Assembly: GCA_913058265.1 (NCBI GenBank)
Contig: CAJXPQ010000006.1
Location: 152,492-216,491, forward strand
Direction of reading: 5' to 3'
Length of the DNA: 64,000 nucleotides
Source of the DNA: an uncultured Oligoflexia bacterium
GTDB lineage: Bacteria; Bdellovibrionota; Bacteriovoracia; Bacteriovoracales; Bacteriovoracaceae
This document shows positions 37,231 through 46,939 of this stretch, one piece after another. The notes under the pieces were generated by a model that was given only the letters and a program-made list of their open reading frames with translations, made no database searches and was not told the DNA's origin. A program made the translations under genes and the position numbers. Numbering within the stretch: the first letter of the stretch is position 1; the number at the start of each line of letters is the position of its first letter.

Positions 37231-37340
37231 CTACCAAGCATAACATGAGATTATCATGAATAAAACTGACTTTAGACCTTGAAAGCAAGTGTCAATAAAA
37301 TAAGAGTTTCTTATACCTTCATCTTTGTTATTATCTTTGT

Positions 37341-38801
37341 ATGTTCAATAAGATTAAATTTAATATAAATACTACATTTGTAATTATAAGTTCAATTATC
37401 ATTCTATCATTTATCTATAAGGCCTTTCCCTTAATCCCATTCGACCCAGTCGACGGTAAAGGTGACTCCACAGGTCGAATTATTCACATTATAAGATGCT
37501 TCCCCTTTGATTATAGCTGGGTAACTTCTACAATTTGGTTACCTTTTTATTTTATACTTTATAGTATTCCCCTTCACTTAAGCTTTACCTATAATTCACT
37601 TATTATTTTTCAAGTTTTTATCTCTTCTCTACTATCCGCGATTGTTTTCTGCTCTGCACCAAGGACTATGTCTAAGTTCAGTCAAGTACTATGTATCTTA
37701 ATCATTTCTTTAATGCCACTAAATACGATGCTCTCAAGAAGCCTCTTGTCGGAAATAAGTTTTATTTTATTTGTCTTTATATCTGGATATTTTTTTACCA
37801 AGTTTGATGATAATAGGAAGAAGTCATACTACCTTTATATAAGTATAATTTCTTTGTTAATTGTAAGTATGCTTCGATATGAAGGGTGGATTCTTTATAT
37901 TTCATATATTTTTTTTATATTCTACAAAACAAAGAGTGTTAAATATATATTAATTGCAAGTTTCTCTTTTGCAGCCTGTGTGTATTTTGTTGAACAGAGT
38001 TTGATTGAAGCTGGTCAAGGACACTTTTCTGGTATACTTGATAATTATCTTGAAACTGTACCCCTTATTAAAAAATTTGGCCATGCAGCTCTGTTCTCTA
38101 AGCTTAAATTGATTGCAAAATTTCACTTTCAAAATAGTGGTCTGTTTTTTCTTCTTCTACCTTTGGCTTTCTGGCATGCACTAAAGAGAGGTATTGATAT
38201 TTATTTATATTTTTTTATTGTTCTTTGGCTCTCACTTTTTTTTGGAACAATATCCGATAGTGTTGCTCTCTTTTCACGATATTGGTTTCCTTCTCTTACT
38301 CTATTAATTTTTCTAATAGTACGCTCTATCGACTCATTACCAAAAAACATCCATCTCGTAGTTCTTCCGCTGACTCTTATGTTACAGTTGTTTTACGCAC
38401 CATACATTCACGATCTATCGAGAGAGGTACCCAGCAACTCAGCTCATAATTTTCTTACAAATAGTAGGGCCAAGCTTGTTTACATTGATGAACTTCAGAG
38501 TAATTATGTTTTCTACGCCTTTAAGGTCCACAACTTATTTAGTGAATACAAGTACGACGTTGTGCACTATAATGATAACTTGTCTCTTATCCCAGACCCT
38601 ATGGAATTCAGAAAGAGATTGGAAAATGATTTTTTGGAAAAGTTCCAAAGTAATAACTTTGATCATCTTGTCTTTTTCGAAAATTCAATACTTTATAATC
38701 ACATACAAGAGAAGCAAATCATTCAACTAGAGAAAAACTGGCGCCTTGTTTTCAGGGATAAGAGGGTTCAAATATTTGAAAGAGTTAATCCAACAAGTTA
38801 G
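37341..38801 (+). CDS. GT-C-like polytopic glycosyltransferase 2
   Basis: The 486-residue protein shares the family pattern with 30825: an N-terminal helix, a loop with GKGDSTGRII and STIWLPFYFI, about ten membrane helices (LSFIYKAFPLIPF, ISIISLLIVSML) and a soluble C-terminal domain ending WRLVFRDKRVQIFERV. TATTAT lies six bases before the ATG (37329-37334) and there is no ribosome site, so the transcript may be leaderless. It is followed 63 bp later by the B12-type radical SAM gene. Substrates are unknown. Confidence 0.75.
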   Translation: MFNKIKFNINTTFVIISSIIILSFIYKAFPLIPFDPVDGKGDSTGRIIHIIRCFPFDYSWVTSTIWLPFYFILYSIPLHLSFTYNSLIIFQVFISSLLSAIVFCSAPRTMSKFSQVLCILIISLMPLNTMLSRSLLSEISFILFVFISGYFFTKFDDNRKKSYYLYISIISLLIVSMLRYEGWILYISYIFFIFYKTKSVKYILIASFSFAACVYFVEQSLIEAGQGHFSGILDNYLETVPLIKKFGHAALFSKLKLIAKFHFQNSGLFFLLLPLAFWHALKRGIDIYLYFFIVLWLSLFFGTISDSVALFSRYWFPSLTLLIFLIVRSIDSLPKNIHLVVLPLTLMLQLFYAPYIHDLSREVPSNSAHNFLTNSRAKLVYIDELQSNYVFYAFKVHNLFSEYKYDVVHYNDNLSLIPDPMEFRKRLENDFLEKFQSNNFDHLVFFENSILYNHIQEKQIIQLEKNWRLVFRDKRVQIFERVNPTS

Positions 38802-38853
38802 GTCAATTTAAGAGATATTATTATTTTTTTGAGTAAATTTTCACAAAATAGCA

Positions 38854-38859
38854 TATAAT
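38854..38859 (+). promoter_or_regulatory. -10 box (TATAAT) five bases before a start codon
   Basis: TATAAT is followed by TAGTT and the ATG at 38865. TTGAGT lies 19 bases upstream as a weak -35. There is no ribosome site, so the radical SAM mRNA is probably leaderless. Confidence 0.5.
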
Positions 38860-38864
38860 TAGTT

Positions 38865-40247
38865 ATGAAAAATCATCTTGTATATCTAGCCCACATGCCT
38901 CAATGGGATGTCTGTCAACCACCAATGGGAATATCCTATATTGGGGGGTTCCTTAAAAACAAAGGATATAATGTCCAACTTTCAGACTTTAGTATTGAAC
39001 TATATTCGCAACTTAAAGAAGACGAAAAGTTCATTATGTCTAATGGGGCATACCATATAAACTGGATTCACGAAGAACAATATAGACCAGAGGTTTATCC
39101 AAAAATTGCTAGCTTTATTGATGAATGTGCTGAAACTATTCTCAGCCAAAACCCCACTATTGTAGGATTTTCTGTCCTAACAACAAATATTCTACCTACT
39201 ATTGATCTTGCAAAAAATTTAAAAGCTAGGAACCCATACATTAAAATTATTTTAGGTGGTCCTTATGTCACTAGGTATGAGGGTGCACCCTGGGCAATTA
39301 AGCAAGAGTGCATTGATTTTGTCGTTCCAGACGAGGGCGAGGAGGTTTCAGCAGAGCTAGTAAACTTTATCTTAGAGGACAAAGTAAATTATCAAGACAT
39401 CAAGGGTTTAATATTTAGAGATACGGACAACAATGTCATTGATACCGGACCACGTGAGATGATTGAAGACATCAATCAAATACCTTATCCTCTCTATGAA
39501 ATGTTTCCCCTCCATAAATACTCCGACCCGAGTATTCCAATTCTTGGAAGTAGAGGCTGTATTTTTGCATGTTCATTTTGTTCTGAGACAGTATTTTGGA
39601 AAAGATTTCGGTATCGCTCAGCGGATAACATAGTTACAGAATTTAAACATCACTTAAATCATTTTAAGACAAATTATTTCTATATTGTAGATTCCCTTAT
39701 AAATGGCGATATGAAAGAACTTGTTAAAATGTGTGAGCTCATAATCGCTGAAGGTCTTGATATAAAATGGGGAGGAAAAGCCTCCATCAGAACTCAAATG
39801 ACCAAAGAAGTCTTAGAGCTTATGGTCAAAGCTGGTTGTGACAACCTACAATATGGAATCGAATCGGGCTCTCCAAAAGTTATTAGAGAAATGAGAAAAG
39901 GCTTTACAGCACCCATTGCCAAAAGAGTACTAAGAGATTCTTGTGATGCTGGAATTAAAGTCGGTTGTTTTTTCCTAGTAGGGTTTCCCACAGAAACAAA
40001 TGAAGATTATGAAGAAACAAAATCATTTATAAAAGATATTGAACCTTACTTAGATCATTTAATCCCAGGTTTCGGGATGGGTATTTTAGCCGGCTCAGAG
40101 GTACACGATAATCCTGATAAATTTGGAATAAAATGGGACGAAAACGGACAATGGTTTACAGAACATGTTAATTCAGAGATTGTAAAAGTAAGAGTTGATG
40201 ACTTTAGAAAGTTTTGCGATAGTCTTACAGGTGTTAATATTGGCTAA
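38865..40247 (+). CDS. B12-binding-domain radical SAM protein, copy 1
   Basis: The N-terminal 180 residues form the cobalamin-binding-like fold seen in this class (PPMGISYIGGFLKNKGYNV, IVGFSVLTTN, IILGGPYVT, PDEGEE). The radical SAM barrel has the cluster motif RGCIFACSFCSE near residue 230, then WGGKASIRTQM and QYGIESGSPKVI. Such enzymes often perform methyl transfers or ring rearrangements on lipids and antibiotics. SETVFWKRFRYRSADNIV just after the cluster is shared with the protein at 42721, so the two are paralogues. The length of 460 is complete. Substrate is unknown. Confidence 0.88.
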   Translation: MKNHLVYLAHMPQWDVCQPPMGISYIGGFLKNKGYNVQLSDFSIELYSQLKEDEKFIMSNGAYHINWIHEEQYRPEVYPKIASFIDECAETILSQNPTIVGFSVLTTNILPTIDLAKNLKARNPYIKIILGGPYVTRYEGAPWAIKQECIDFVVPDEGEEVSAELVNFILEDKVNYQDIKGLIFRDTDNNVIDTGPREMIEDINQIPYPLYEMFPLHKYSDPSIPILGSRGCIFACSFCSETVFWKRFRYRSADNIVTEFKHHLNHFKTNYFYIVDSLINGDMKELVKMCELIIAEGLDIKWGGKASIRTQMTKEVLELMVKAGCDNLQYGIESGSPKVIREMRKGFTAPIAKRVLRDSCDAGIKVGCFFLVGFPTETNEDYEETKSFIKDIEPYLDHLIPGFGMGILAGSEVHDNPDKFGIKWDENGQWFTEHVNSEIVKVRVDDFRKFCDSLTGVNIG

Positions 40248-40263
40248 ATTTTATAGAAAGTTA

Positions 40264-41451
40264 ATGAATATTATCAATATCAAATCGTTCTTCATCATAC
40301 TTACATTTTTACTTATTATTTCTTTCACTGAAATTTCTCTACAATTAACATATAATCCAAAAAGCATAGATCAAACGAACTATTTTGTAGATTTGCATAA
40401 TAGTAATTTTGGTGAAAGCTGCATGTTTGAGAGCACTATTCTTCCACACCCTAATTTTACTTTTACGTATAAAGGCGACGGAGAATGTTACAGTACAGGT
40501 ATTAATAATTTTGGTTTTTCAAACAAGTATTCTGTTTCGACGGAAAAAAACTTAGATTACTTTGATATTGCTGTTGTTGGCGGATCTGTTGCCGATATAA
40601 TGTTTCACCACTTCATCGCAAATGATTCATACCTTGAGCATCAACTTAACAAAAATTTTATCTCACCAAACAAAAAGCCCTTCAGAGTTCATAACTTTGC
40701 TTTAGGGGCAAACAACTTTCCAACGCAAATTAATATTCTCAACTATTTTGGTCAATTCATAGATGGCTTCATCGCCATTGATGGCTACAATGAATTTTTG
40801 ACTGTAATGGAAATCGGTAGAATAGATATGCCGCCTCTGATTCCATTCTACTTAAGTACTATATTACATCTAACAGATAAGCTTGACGGTCTTAAGAACT
40901 TATATGCTTTTAAAGTTTATCTCAAAAAATCTCCACTACAAAATTCAATGTTGATTCGTCTCTTCTACGATTGTTGGCTTAAATATCAATACAGTAAGTT
41001 AGACAAAGTTATAGAAATGTTTAAAGAAACACAGAATAGTTACAAAGTTAAAGCTGATAACCAAGAGCAAATTTTTCAATTAAACTATAAACGATACCAA
41101 TACTATATCGATTCTTATCGAAATATTTCGAAAAATCTTAATGTAAAATATGCTCATTTTATTCAACCGATTATTTCTCTTGAAAAGAATTTAACCTCAG
41201 ATGAAGAAAAAGTTAAATCCGTATCTTTTAGTCCCTACTACAAGGAGTTTGCTGAAATTATAAATTCTCTAGATACAGAAAAGTATAACACCTATAGTCT
41301 CATTGATGTTTTCAATAAATCTAATAATACAATTTATATGGATCAGGTTCATTATAAATTTGAAAAGAATAATTATTCGAGTGGTTATCAGATTTTAATT
41401 AACAGAATTCTCGACACAATTCAAAATAAATGGCAACTCAAAAAGAAGTAA
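40264..41451 (+). CDS. Membrane-anchored SGNH-like protein 1
   Basis: The ATG at 40264 gives an N-terminal anchor (FFIILTFLLIISFTEISL); the frame is open from 40195 but that start overlaps the radical SAM gene. The SGNH pattern is FDIAVVGGSVADIM (block I, GGS), HNFALGANNFPTQ (block II Gly), IAIDGYNEFL (block III Asn) and YMDQVHYK (block V Asp/His). The protein is 396 residues. It may be an esterase or acyl transferase acting on exported glycan. A paralogue lies tail to tail with it at 41467. Confidence 0.75.
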   Translation: MNIINIKSFFIILTFLLIISFTEISLQLTYNPKSIDQTNYFVDLHNSNFGESCMFESTILPHPNFTFTYKGDGECYSTGINNFGFSNKYSVSTEKNLDYFDIAVVGGSVADIMFHHFIANDSYLEHQLNKNFISPNKKPFRVHNFALGANNFPTQINILNYFGQFIDGFIAIDGYNEFLTVMEIGRIDMPPLIPFYLSTILHLTDKLDGLKNLYAFKVYLKKSPLQNSMLIRLFYDCWLKYQYSKLDKVIEMFKETQNSYKVKADNQEQIFQLNYKRYQYYIDSYRNISKNLNVKYAHFIQPIISLEKNLTSDEEKVKSVSFSPYYKEFAEIINSLDTEKYNTYSLIDVFNKSNNTIYMDQVHYKFEKNNYSSGYQILINRILDTIQNKWQLKKK

Positions 41452-41466
41452 AGTTAGATACTTAAC

Positions 41467-42663
41467 TCACAATTTCTCTAGCCTTTTAATTTTCCAGTCT
41501 TGTCTTATTTTTTTTAAAATTTCATCTACAATTATCTTGTGCCCGAGAATTTTCCCATCAATATTCTTGAAATGTATGTAGTCATTGTATATATGGGAAA
41601 GATTATTCTCAAAAATCTTTAAAAGACTATATATATTCTTACTATTGATTGAGATCATTTTATCTACAATTTCAGGATAGACGTCTTTTAATACATCATT
41701 TCTGAAATTAATTTTTTTTTCTTCCGTATGTCTTACCTTAAAACGAAGTATTGTAGGCTGAAAAAATAATGCAAACTTCTGTTTATTCAATTTCGTCAAA
41801 GTTCGAAATGTATCTATATATTTTTCATACTCACTATATAACTCATCTTTGTAATCTGTTTTTTCGTCGATTTTCCTTTGAAATACTTTTACGATATAAC
41901 TTTTCGTCATGTTATCACCAAAAAGTTCATTCAAATACGATGAATATCGGAGCAGTGCCCAAGATAGTAAATATGAATTAATGAGTTTTTCTCTTAAGGA
42001 AGAAAGAGCTTCATATATAGCGACACTCGTTCTAAGATTAAGGTCACGATAATCACCAACCTGATACACAATACTGAAGGGGGAGTCGAACTTCAAATCT
42101 TCTGAGGTATTTAATTCATTTCCACCTTCAATTGAGAGAATTGCATCAAATTTGTCCTGGTGAGTTATGTAATTTATTAATTGCTGTGGCTGTTTCCAAG
42201 AACCAATTGCACCACCGAAAACTCTAATTTTTTTACCATTCGGCCCAAGGTAATTTGTTTCCAGTCTGTGCTTGATTTCACCATAACGACCAACATCATA
42301 CCTCCATTTAATTAAATTGTAGGCTACTGATCCCCCAGATATTAATATATTAAATGTTTTATTATCGTCTATGCTTGGATACTCAGGTCCATACATTCCT
42401 TCAGAGTTTACTCTTGAGGTTAGACAGTTTTCTCTATTATCTCTTTTATGTATAATCCCAAGATAAGGATGAGGATAAAGAGTTGAGCCCCAGTTACATC
42501 TATAGCTTGTTTTATCCCCAAAGAGTCCTTTCGCTTTTTTATTAAATAACTCCTCAGCAGAACTGTAATTGTTATTATAAACACGAAGGTATAGCTCAGT
42601 AAACAAAAGCGTAACCATTATTAAGATTGAGAATGAAATCATTATCATTATTACTTTCTTCAT
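41467..42663 (-). CDS. Membrane-anchored SGNH-like protein 2
   Basis: The start at 42663 (GAGG five bases upstream) gives the anchor MKKVIMIMISFSILIMVTLL; an earlier ATG at 42702 adds 13 residues ahead of it. SGNH blocks are FNILISGGSVAYNL, FGGAIGSWKQPQQ, LSIEGGNEL and NDYIHFKN. HPYLGIIHKRDNREN resembles the HPNFTFTYKGDGEC segment of the protein at 40264, so the pair arose by duplication. Block V reads NDYIH rather than DxxH, so the acid may differ. It is the last gene of a minus-strand run from 49594. Confidence 0.75.
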   Translation of the reverse strand: MKKVIMIMISFSILIMVTLLFTELYLRVYNNNYSSAEELFNKKAKGLFGDKTSYRCNWGSTLYPHPYLGIIHKRDNRENCLTSRVNSEGMYGPEYPSIDDNKTFNILISGGSVAYNLIKWRYDVGRYGEIKHRLETNYLGPNGKKIRVFGGAIGSWKQPQQLINYITHQDKFDAILSIEGGNELNTSEDLKFDSPFSIVYQVGDYRDLNLRTSVAIYEALSSLREKLINSYLLSWALLRYSSYLNELFGDNMTKSYIVKVFQRKIDEKTDYKDELYSEYEKYIDTFRTLTKLNKQKFALFFQPTILRFKVRHTEEKKINFRNDVLKDVYPEIVDKMISINSKNIYSLLKIFENNLSHIYNDYIHFKNIDGKILGHKIIVDEILKKIRQDWKIKRLEKL

Positions 42664-42720
42664 TTCGCCTCGAATGATTTGAATATATCTTATACTTTGC
42701 ATTCTTGCACTTTGATATGA

Positions 42721-44367
42721 CTATGCAATATGAGCAAGACAGTTCATTAGTTTTTCTTTTGATTGCTTATCACTTGGATTTTTTTTAAGCCACATCTTCA
42801 AGTATCCAAGCGCCTGAGTATAATCGCCTTGGAAGTTATAGTAATCTCCTAGCGCTTTTTCTCTATTCAGTAACATTGGGGAAGGATAGGTTGTGTTTAT
42901 CCCCAATTCATTTACAAGTGCACAAAACTCTTCAAATCTTCGAAGCCTTACAAGGTAAATATTAGTCCCATCTTCAGAAACCCAATAATTATTTCTACTC
43001 TCATCTCGTATCATTCCATAGTCTTCGGGGTTGTCACCACCTGCGGTCCCATTAGAAAAGCCACAAAATGCAGGAGATCGATTTACAGCTCCTATATAAT
43101 AGTTTGCATTTCTTTTTATGAACTCTAGTGTTTCAATGTGATGCTCTTCTGTTTCTCTTGGTAAGACAAACATAAAATTATATGCATTGTGTAAGCCAGC
43201 TTCACTTGATTCTCTAACAAATTTGTCCAGATCAGTCATACGTGCCAGATTTTTACCCGCAAGACTCATCAAATCAAGAGATGTAGTCTCCATACCAAAT
43301 GCTAGACAATGACATCCCGATTTTTTAAGTTTTAGAAAAAACTTATAATCCATCTCTCTTCGAATCACTGCCTGTGAAGCCCACTTAAACTTCATTCCGC
43401 TCTCTATAACTAAATCGGCGAATCTTTCAAGATGCCTTAGATTTCCATTTATTAAACTGTCTTGAAAATCAACATATGTTATTTGATTATGTTTTGAGAA
43501 TTGATACTCAATTTCTTTAAACACTCTCTCGGCAGAGAAACTCCTATCGGTTTTCCAAAACACCATTTCTGTGCAATAAATACATTTATTAGGACAGCCC
43601 CTACTACTAATTAATGGTAAGCGCTCTGGCTTAGTATAATTTTCAAAAATATAATTACTAAAATCAGTATAATGAAGATCATCTAGTTCACGAATGGGTT
43701 CATGTGACTTCTCAACAACTATTTCTTCTCCAACTTTATAAAATGTACCATTAATTCCTGTTAATTCCTCACCTTTACTTACGGCCTTCAAAACTTCCCC
43801 AAGAGTATATTCACCTTCACTCTCGACAACTACATCAATACATTTGGATATTTCAAGAGTGTACTTTCCGGCAAGTGAATAGCTAACATGTGGATCACCG
43901 AAAATAATCTTAGTACTTGGTGATACCTCTTTTATCTTTTCTGATAGTGATAAACTAAAGTCAAAAGAAGAATTGTAGATACTAAATCCAACAGACTTTG
44001 GTTTTATAAGATCAATTAGCTCAAAAAAAGACTTGAGATAAAACATATGTGCATCCACATAGCTTCTTACATGATATTTAGAATTCCAAAACCAACTAGA
44101 GACCTCAATATTCCACACATCTTTATATTCATCTATTTTTTTACGATACATTTCAACGTTCAAATCTAAACCAAGAACTTTAAAGCCCTTTGATTTTCCA
44201 TATGATGCTAATACACCCAAAGACAGAGGAGGAGTTTCAATTCTCCAACCAGGACATTGGAGTAATAACATATCTAAACTTTCAAATTCGTAATTTTGAT
44301 ATCTATTAATAAATCCAAGTTCTTTAATTTTTTCTTTAATTGCTTCTGATTCTTTCATAAATTTCAT
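42721..44367 (-). CDS. B12-binding-domain radical SAM protein with TPR tail, copy 2
   Basis: The N-terminal part is the B12-binding-like fold (LLLQCPGWRIETPPLSLGVL, VGFSIYNSSFDFSLSL, IIFGDPHVSY, VVESEGEYTL). The cluster motif is RGCPNKCIYCTE near residue 260, followed by MVFWKTDRSFSAERV, which matches the 38865 protein. SQAVIRREMD and AFGMETTSLDLM follow. The last 50 residues form a TPR-like pair (ALGDYYNFQGDYTQALGYLK). The exact start is uncertain among TTG 44373, ATG 44367 and ATG 44358; all overlap the GT-C gene upstream. Substrate is unknown. Confidence 0.87.
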   Translation of the reverse strand: MKFMKESEAIKEKIKELGFINRYQNYEFESLDMLLLQCPGWRIETPPLSLGVLASYGKSKGFKVLGLDLNVEMYRKKIDEYKDVWNIEVSSWFWNSKYHVRSYVDAHMFYLKSFFELIDLIKPKSVGFSIYNSSFDFSLSLSEKIKEVSPSTKIIFGDPHVSYSLAGKYTLEISKCIDVVVESEGEYTLGEVLKAVSKGEELTGINGTFYKVGEEIVVEKSHEPIRELDDLHYTDFSNYIFENYTKPERLPLISSRGCPNKCIYCTEMVFWKTDRSFSAERVFKEIEYQFSKHNQITYVDFQDSLINGNLRHLERFADLVIESGMKFKWASQAVIRREMDYKFFLKLKKSGCHCLAFGMETTSLDLMSLAGKNLARMTDLDKFVRESSEAGLHNAYNFMFVLPRETEEHHIETLEFIKRNANYYIGAVNRSPAFCGFSNGTAGGDNPEDYGMIRDESRNNYWVSEDGTNIYLVRLRRFEEFCALVNELGINTTYPSPMLLNREKALGDYYNFQGDYTQALGYLKMWLKKNPSDKQSKEKLMNCLAHIA

Positions 44368-45883
44368 ACCCAAGATTAGAGTAAATTATATTCCATTGCT
44401 CTCTTACAAATGGGTTTTTTTTAGAGTAAAAATCTCTTTTCACTAAACCGTCATTAAATAGTATCAAAAAATCTACATTACCTTTTTTGATACACCTAAG
44501 AGTTGACTCTGTTGAATAAGTTCTCTCTGGAATAAGTGGGTAATTCTCAGTTAAACAAAATACTTTTTGATACAAGTGACTATCAATATAGTATGACCAT
44601 ATATCAGCATGCCAACTGATATTATCATATATAATTCGACGATCAATCAAATGCCTTTTATATCTTATCTCTTTTTTAGTTTTCGTAAATTTGATCAATT
44701 CACTCAACCCCTTATCCATATTAATTGTATAGTGATGGGCTTCTAATATGCGATGGTACGAGAAAGGTTGCATCAATATAAAGCAGCCTATAAATATGAA
44801 TAATGCCGATTTGATCTTAAGATTACCAAGCATATATGCACTAAAGTAAAGTAAGATAATTGAAGATAGGTAATGATATCGATAATCTGGCATAATATAA
44901 CCAGTAGCAAATTGCTTTATTATAAACATTACATATGCAATTAGGAAGAGGTAAATTGCTTTCTGCCAATAGCTTTCAGATACTATTACTGCATATCCGC
45001 CTCCCAGAGTACCAAAAATCAAACTCAACCAACTAAGTGGCATCATCAGTAAAAAGCCGCCATACCAGTTGATGCTATCGTTAAACGAAAACATTTTATA
45101 AAAATTAGCAACCTCAATGACATGTTCTCCTTCAATACCCCAAAGGATAGATCCTCCGAAAAGGTAATTCATATAAAACATATAGATAACTGCTGTGCTG
45201 ATAATGATGAATGCAAGAATCATTTTCCCTGTGAATATTTCCTTTTTATTTCTAATCATTATCATTGCAGTAACAAAGGGAAGGAAGAGGTATGCTTCAT
45301 ATCTAGTTAAGCATAAAAATGCTAAACATATTGCGGCTGCCAAATAGGCTTTGAGTGTTTGTTTAGAATCAACAATTGTCATCAACCAAATAAATAGCCC
45401 CAACAAAGCAACATAGTAGGGCTCCGATAGGTTTGCTGCTTCTATAAATATATGTGGTGTAGAAAAAGTGGAAAGTAAGAAAAAGGCTAAAGCAACATGA
45501 TCAGAAATGATATTTTTAATCGCCCTAGCTAGAAAGTATAATCCAGCTCCAACAAATATAACGGGCAAGATCCTTGGTGTATAAATCCAATCATAAAACA
45601 TTGCTGAAAATATATAGTTTATCCAGAATGGGAAAGGTAACCAAATTTCTGTCGGCCACAATCGAAAATCATAAACCATGTGATGTGCACCAGCAGTACG
45701 AGAAATAGCATCTCCATGATGAAGTCCATCAAATGTATATATAAATAGAAGCCTTATAAATACAAAAATGAGAAAAAGAACTTCATACTTATAGCTTTCT
45801 ATAAACTCCAATGCTCTATTAGACTTATTCATTTTCATTCTTAAATCATAACTTAAAATGTCTTTTTCGTTTATATTATTCAT
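44336..45883 (-). CDS. GT-C-like polytopic glycosyltransferase 3
   Basis: About ten membrane helices are followed by a soluble C-terminal part ending IIYSNLGYEIYERI. HHGDAISRTAG and EIWLPFPFWINYI in the first loop match the protein at 30825, with the GDA acid and WLPFPFW. ILAFIIISTAVIYMFYMN and others form the membrane core. ATG 45883 is chosen over 45907 because TATAAT lies seven bases before it (45896-45891). It overlaps the B12 radical SAM gene downstream, so these two are one unit: a transferase plus a radical enzyme. Confidence 0.78.
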   Translation of the reverse strand: MNNINEKDILSYDLRMKMNKSNRALEFIESYKYEVLFLIFVFIRLLFIYTFDGLHHGDAISRTAGAHHMVYDFRLWPTEIWLPFPFWINYIFSAMFYDWIYTPRILPVIFVGAGLYFLARAIKNIISDHVALAFFLLSTFSTPHIFIEAANLSEPYYVALLGLFIWLMTIVDSKQTLKAYLAAAICLAFLCLTRYEAYLFLPFVTAMIMIRNKKEIFTGKMILAFIIISTAVIYMFYMNYLFGGSILWGIEGEHVIEVANFYKMFSFNDSINWYGGFLLMMPLSWLSLIFGTLGGGYAVIVSESYWQKAIYLFLIAYVMFIIKQFATGYIMPDYRYHYLSSIILLYFSAYMLGNLKIKSALFIFIGCFILMQPFSYHRILEAHHYTINMDKGLSELIKFTKTKKEIRYKRHLIDRRIIYDNISWHADIWSYYIDSHLYQKVFCLTENYPLIPERTYSTESTLRCIKKGNVDFLILFNDGLVKRDFYSKKNPFVREQWNIIYSNLGYEIYERIRSN

Positions 45884-45984
45884 CACATTTATTATAATTC
45901 TATACATTTTAACATCTAAACCAAAGCCTCTTAATGTTTCTTAAGTTTTAATTAAAGCACCCTCATATTTACTTAACTTATGAC

Positions 45985-46938
45985 CTACTCTTCAAATTCT
46001 TGTATTTCTAAAGTACTTCCCACAGTTTCATTAATAATACGAAGCATTTCTAAATGCAACTCCTTGGATTTTGCCCTAACAATATGAGTATTATCCTCAA
46101 AATCTTTCGCACTTATTATATTGTCATGAAATAACGCTGGAATGAAATAAATATTTTCCCCCTTCTTTGAGAATATTTTATACAGTCTTTTTTTGATTTT
46201 GGAGTTACGACGGTCCACTCTAGTATAGTCGTCTTTGACTCTAGCTTCAAATACAAAAACTTTATTATCATTTTGCTCTAATTTCTCTACAAGTTTTTCT
46301 AGATACATAAACTTCACATCAATCCACTGATCTAGGGTTAGCAGATCGGAACCAATATCTTTACGAGGTGGCGCTAGCTTCTCAGTCTCTCCAAGAAAAG
46401 TACTTAAAAGAAAATTTTTGATATGATTTCTTCTTGCAAAGAAATACGATATCTCCTCTAAAAAGAGTAGCGCGGAACTTGAACTAAAATAAGATAAGTC
46501 TCTATATTCTTCTAGAGCTTTTATAACATCGACAACGCCACTCAATCCTTTTCGTGGTAGGCCGAAAAAAAATGTAGAATAATTAGTATTTTTAAAGTCC
46601 TCGTCACCAACATAAAGAATAATAGTTTTGTTTCTAAACTTATTCCATAATAAATCTTTCAGTACATATAACTCGTAAGAACTCATTGCCGGTAGAGTCA
46701 AGTGGTGGCTTTTATCCATTATCGATTCGATCTGACTGGATCCGATGGGAATATATTTTTTATTTGTTTTCTTTATATGCTCTATGTTACGTGCAAGGTT
46801 CATTTCATGAAACATTCGACTACTTCTATTATTCTCTTTCGCTATTGAATATAATGTTCCCTCCAGAAGCTTTGTCATGTTTAGAGTAAAATCTAAAATG
46901 ATAACCACACTGAATATTAGTAAGAGTTTCTTTAGCAT
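45985..46938 (-). CDS. SGNH/DltD-like partner of the MBOAT acyltransferase
   Basis: The start at 46938 gives the anchor MLKKLLLIFSVVIILDFTL; it begins 1 nt after the MBOAT stop, so the two are coupled. KKYIPIGSSQIESIM has the GSSQ block of DltD/AlgJ-like SGNH acyl acceptors. TIILYVGDEDFKN is the block III position and DNTHIVRAKSKELH holds the terminal Asp/His pair (DNTH). The 317-residue length and pairing fit a periplasmic protein that takes an acyl group from the MBOAT and places it on a polysaccharide. Confidence 0.72.
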   Translation of the reverse strand: MLKKLLLIFSVVIILDFTLNMTKLLEGTLYSIAKENNRSSRMFHEMNLARNIEHIKKTNKKYIPIGSSQIESIMDKSHHLTLPAMSSYELYVLKDLLWNKFRNKTIILYVGDEDFKNTNYSTFFFGLPRKGLSGVVDVIKALEEYRDLSYFSSSSALLFLEEISYFFARRNHIKNFLLSTFLGETEKLAPPRKDIGSDLLTLDQWIDVKFMYLEKLVEKLEQNDNKVFVFEARVKDDYTRVDRRNSKIKKRLYKIFSKKGENIYFIPALFHDNIISAKDFEDNTHIVRAKSKELHLEMLRIINETVGSTLEIQEFEE

Positions 46939-46939
46939 G

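Noticed and set aside
30676..37340. Short precursor peptide genes that would make the radical SAM region a RiPP cluster
   Set aside because: The gaps are 54-155 bp and filled by promoters; no small frame with a ribosome site and leader-like sequence was found.
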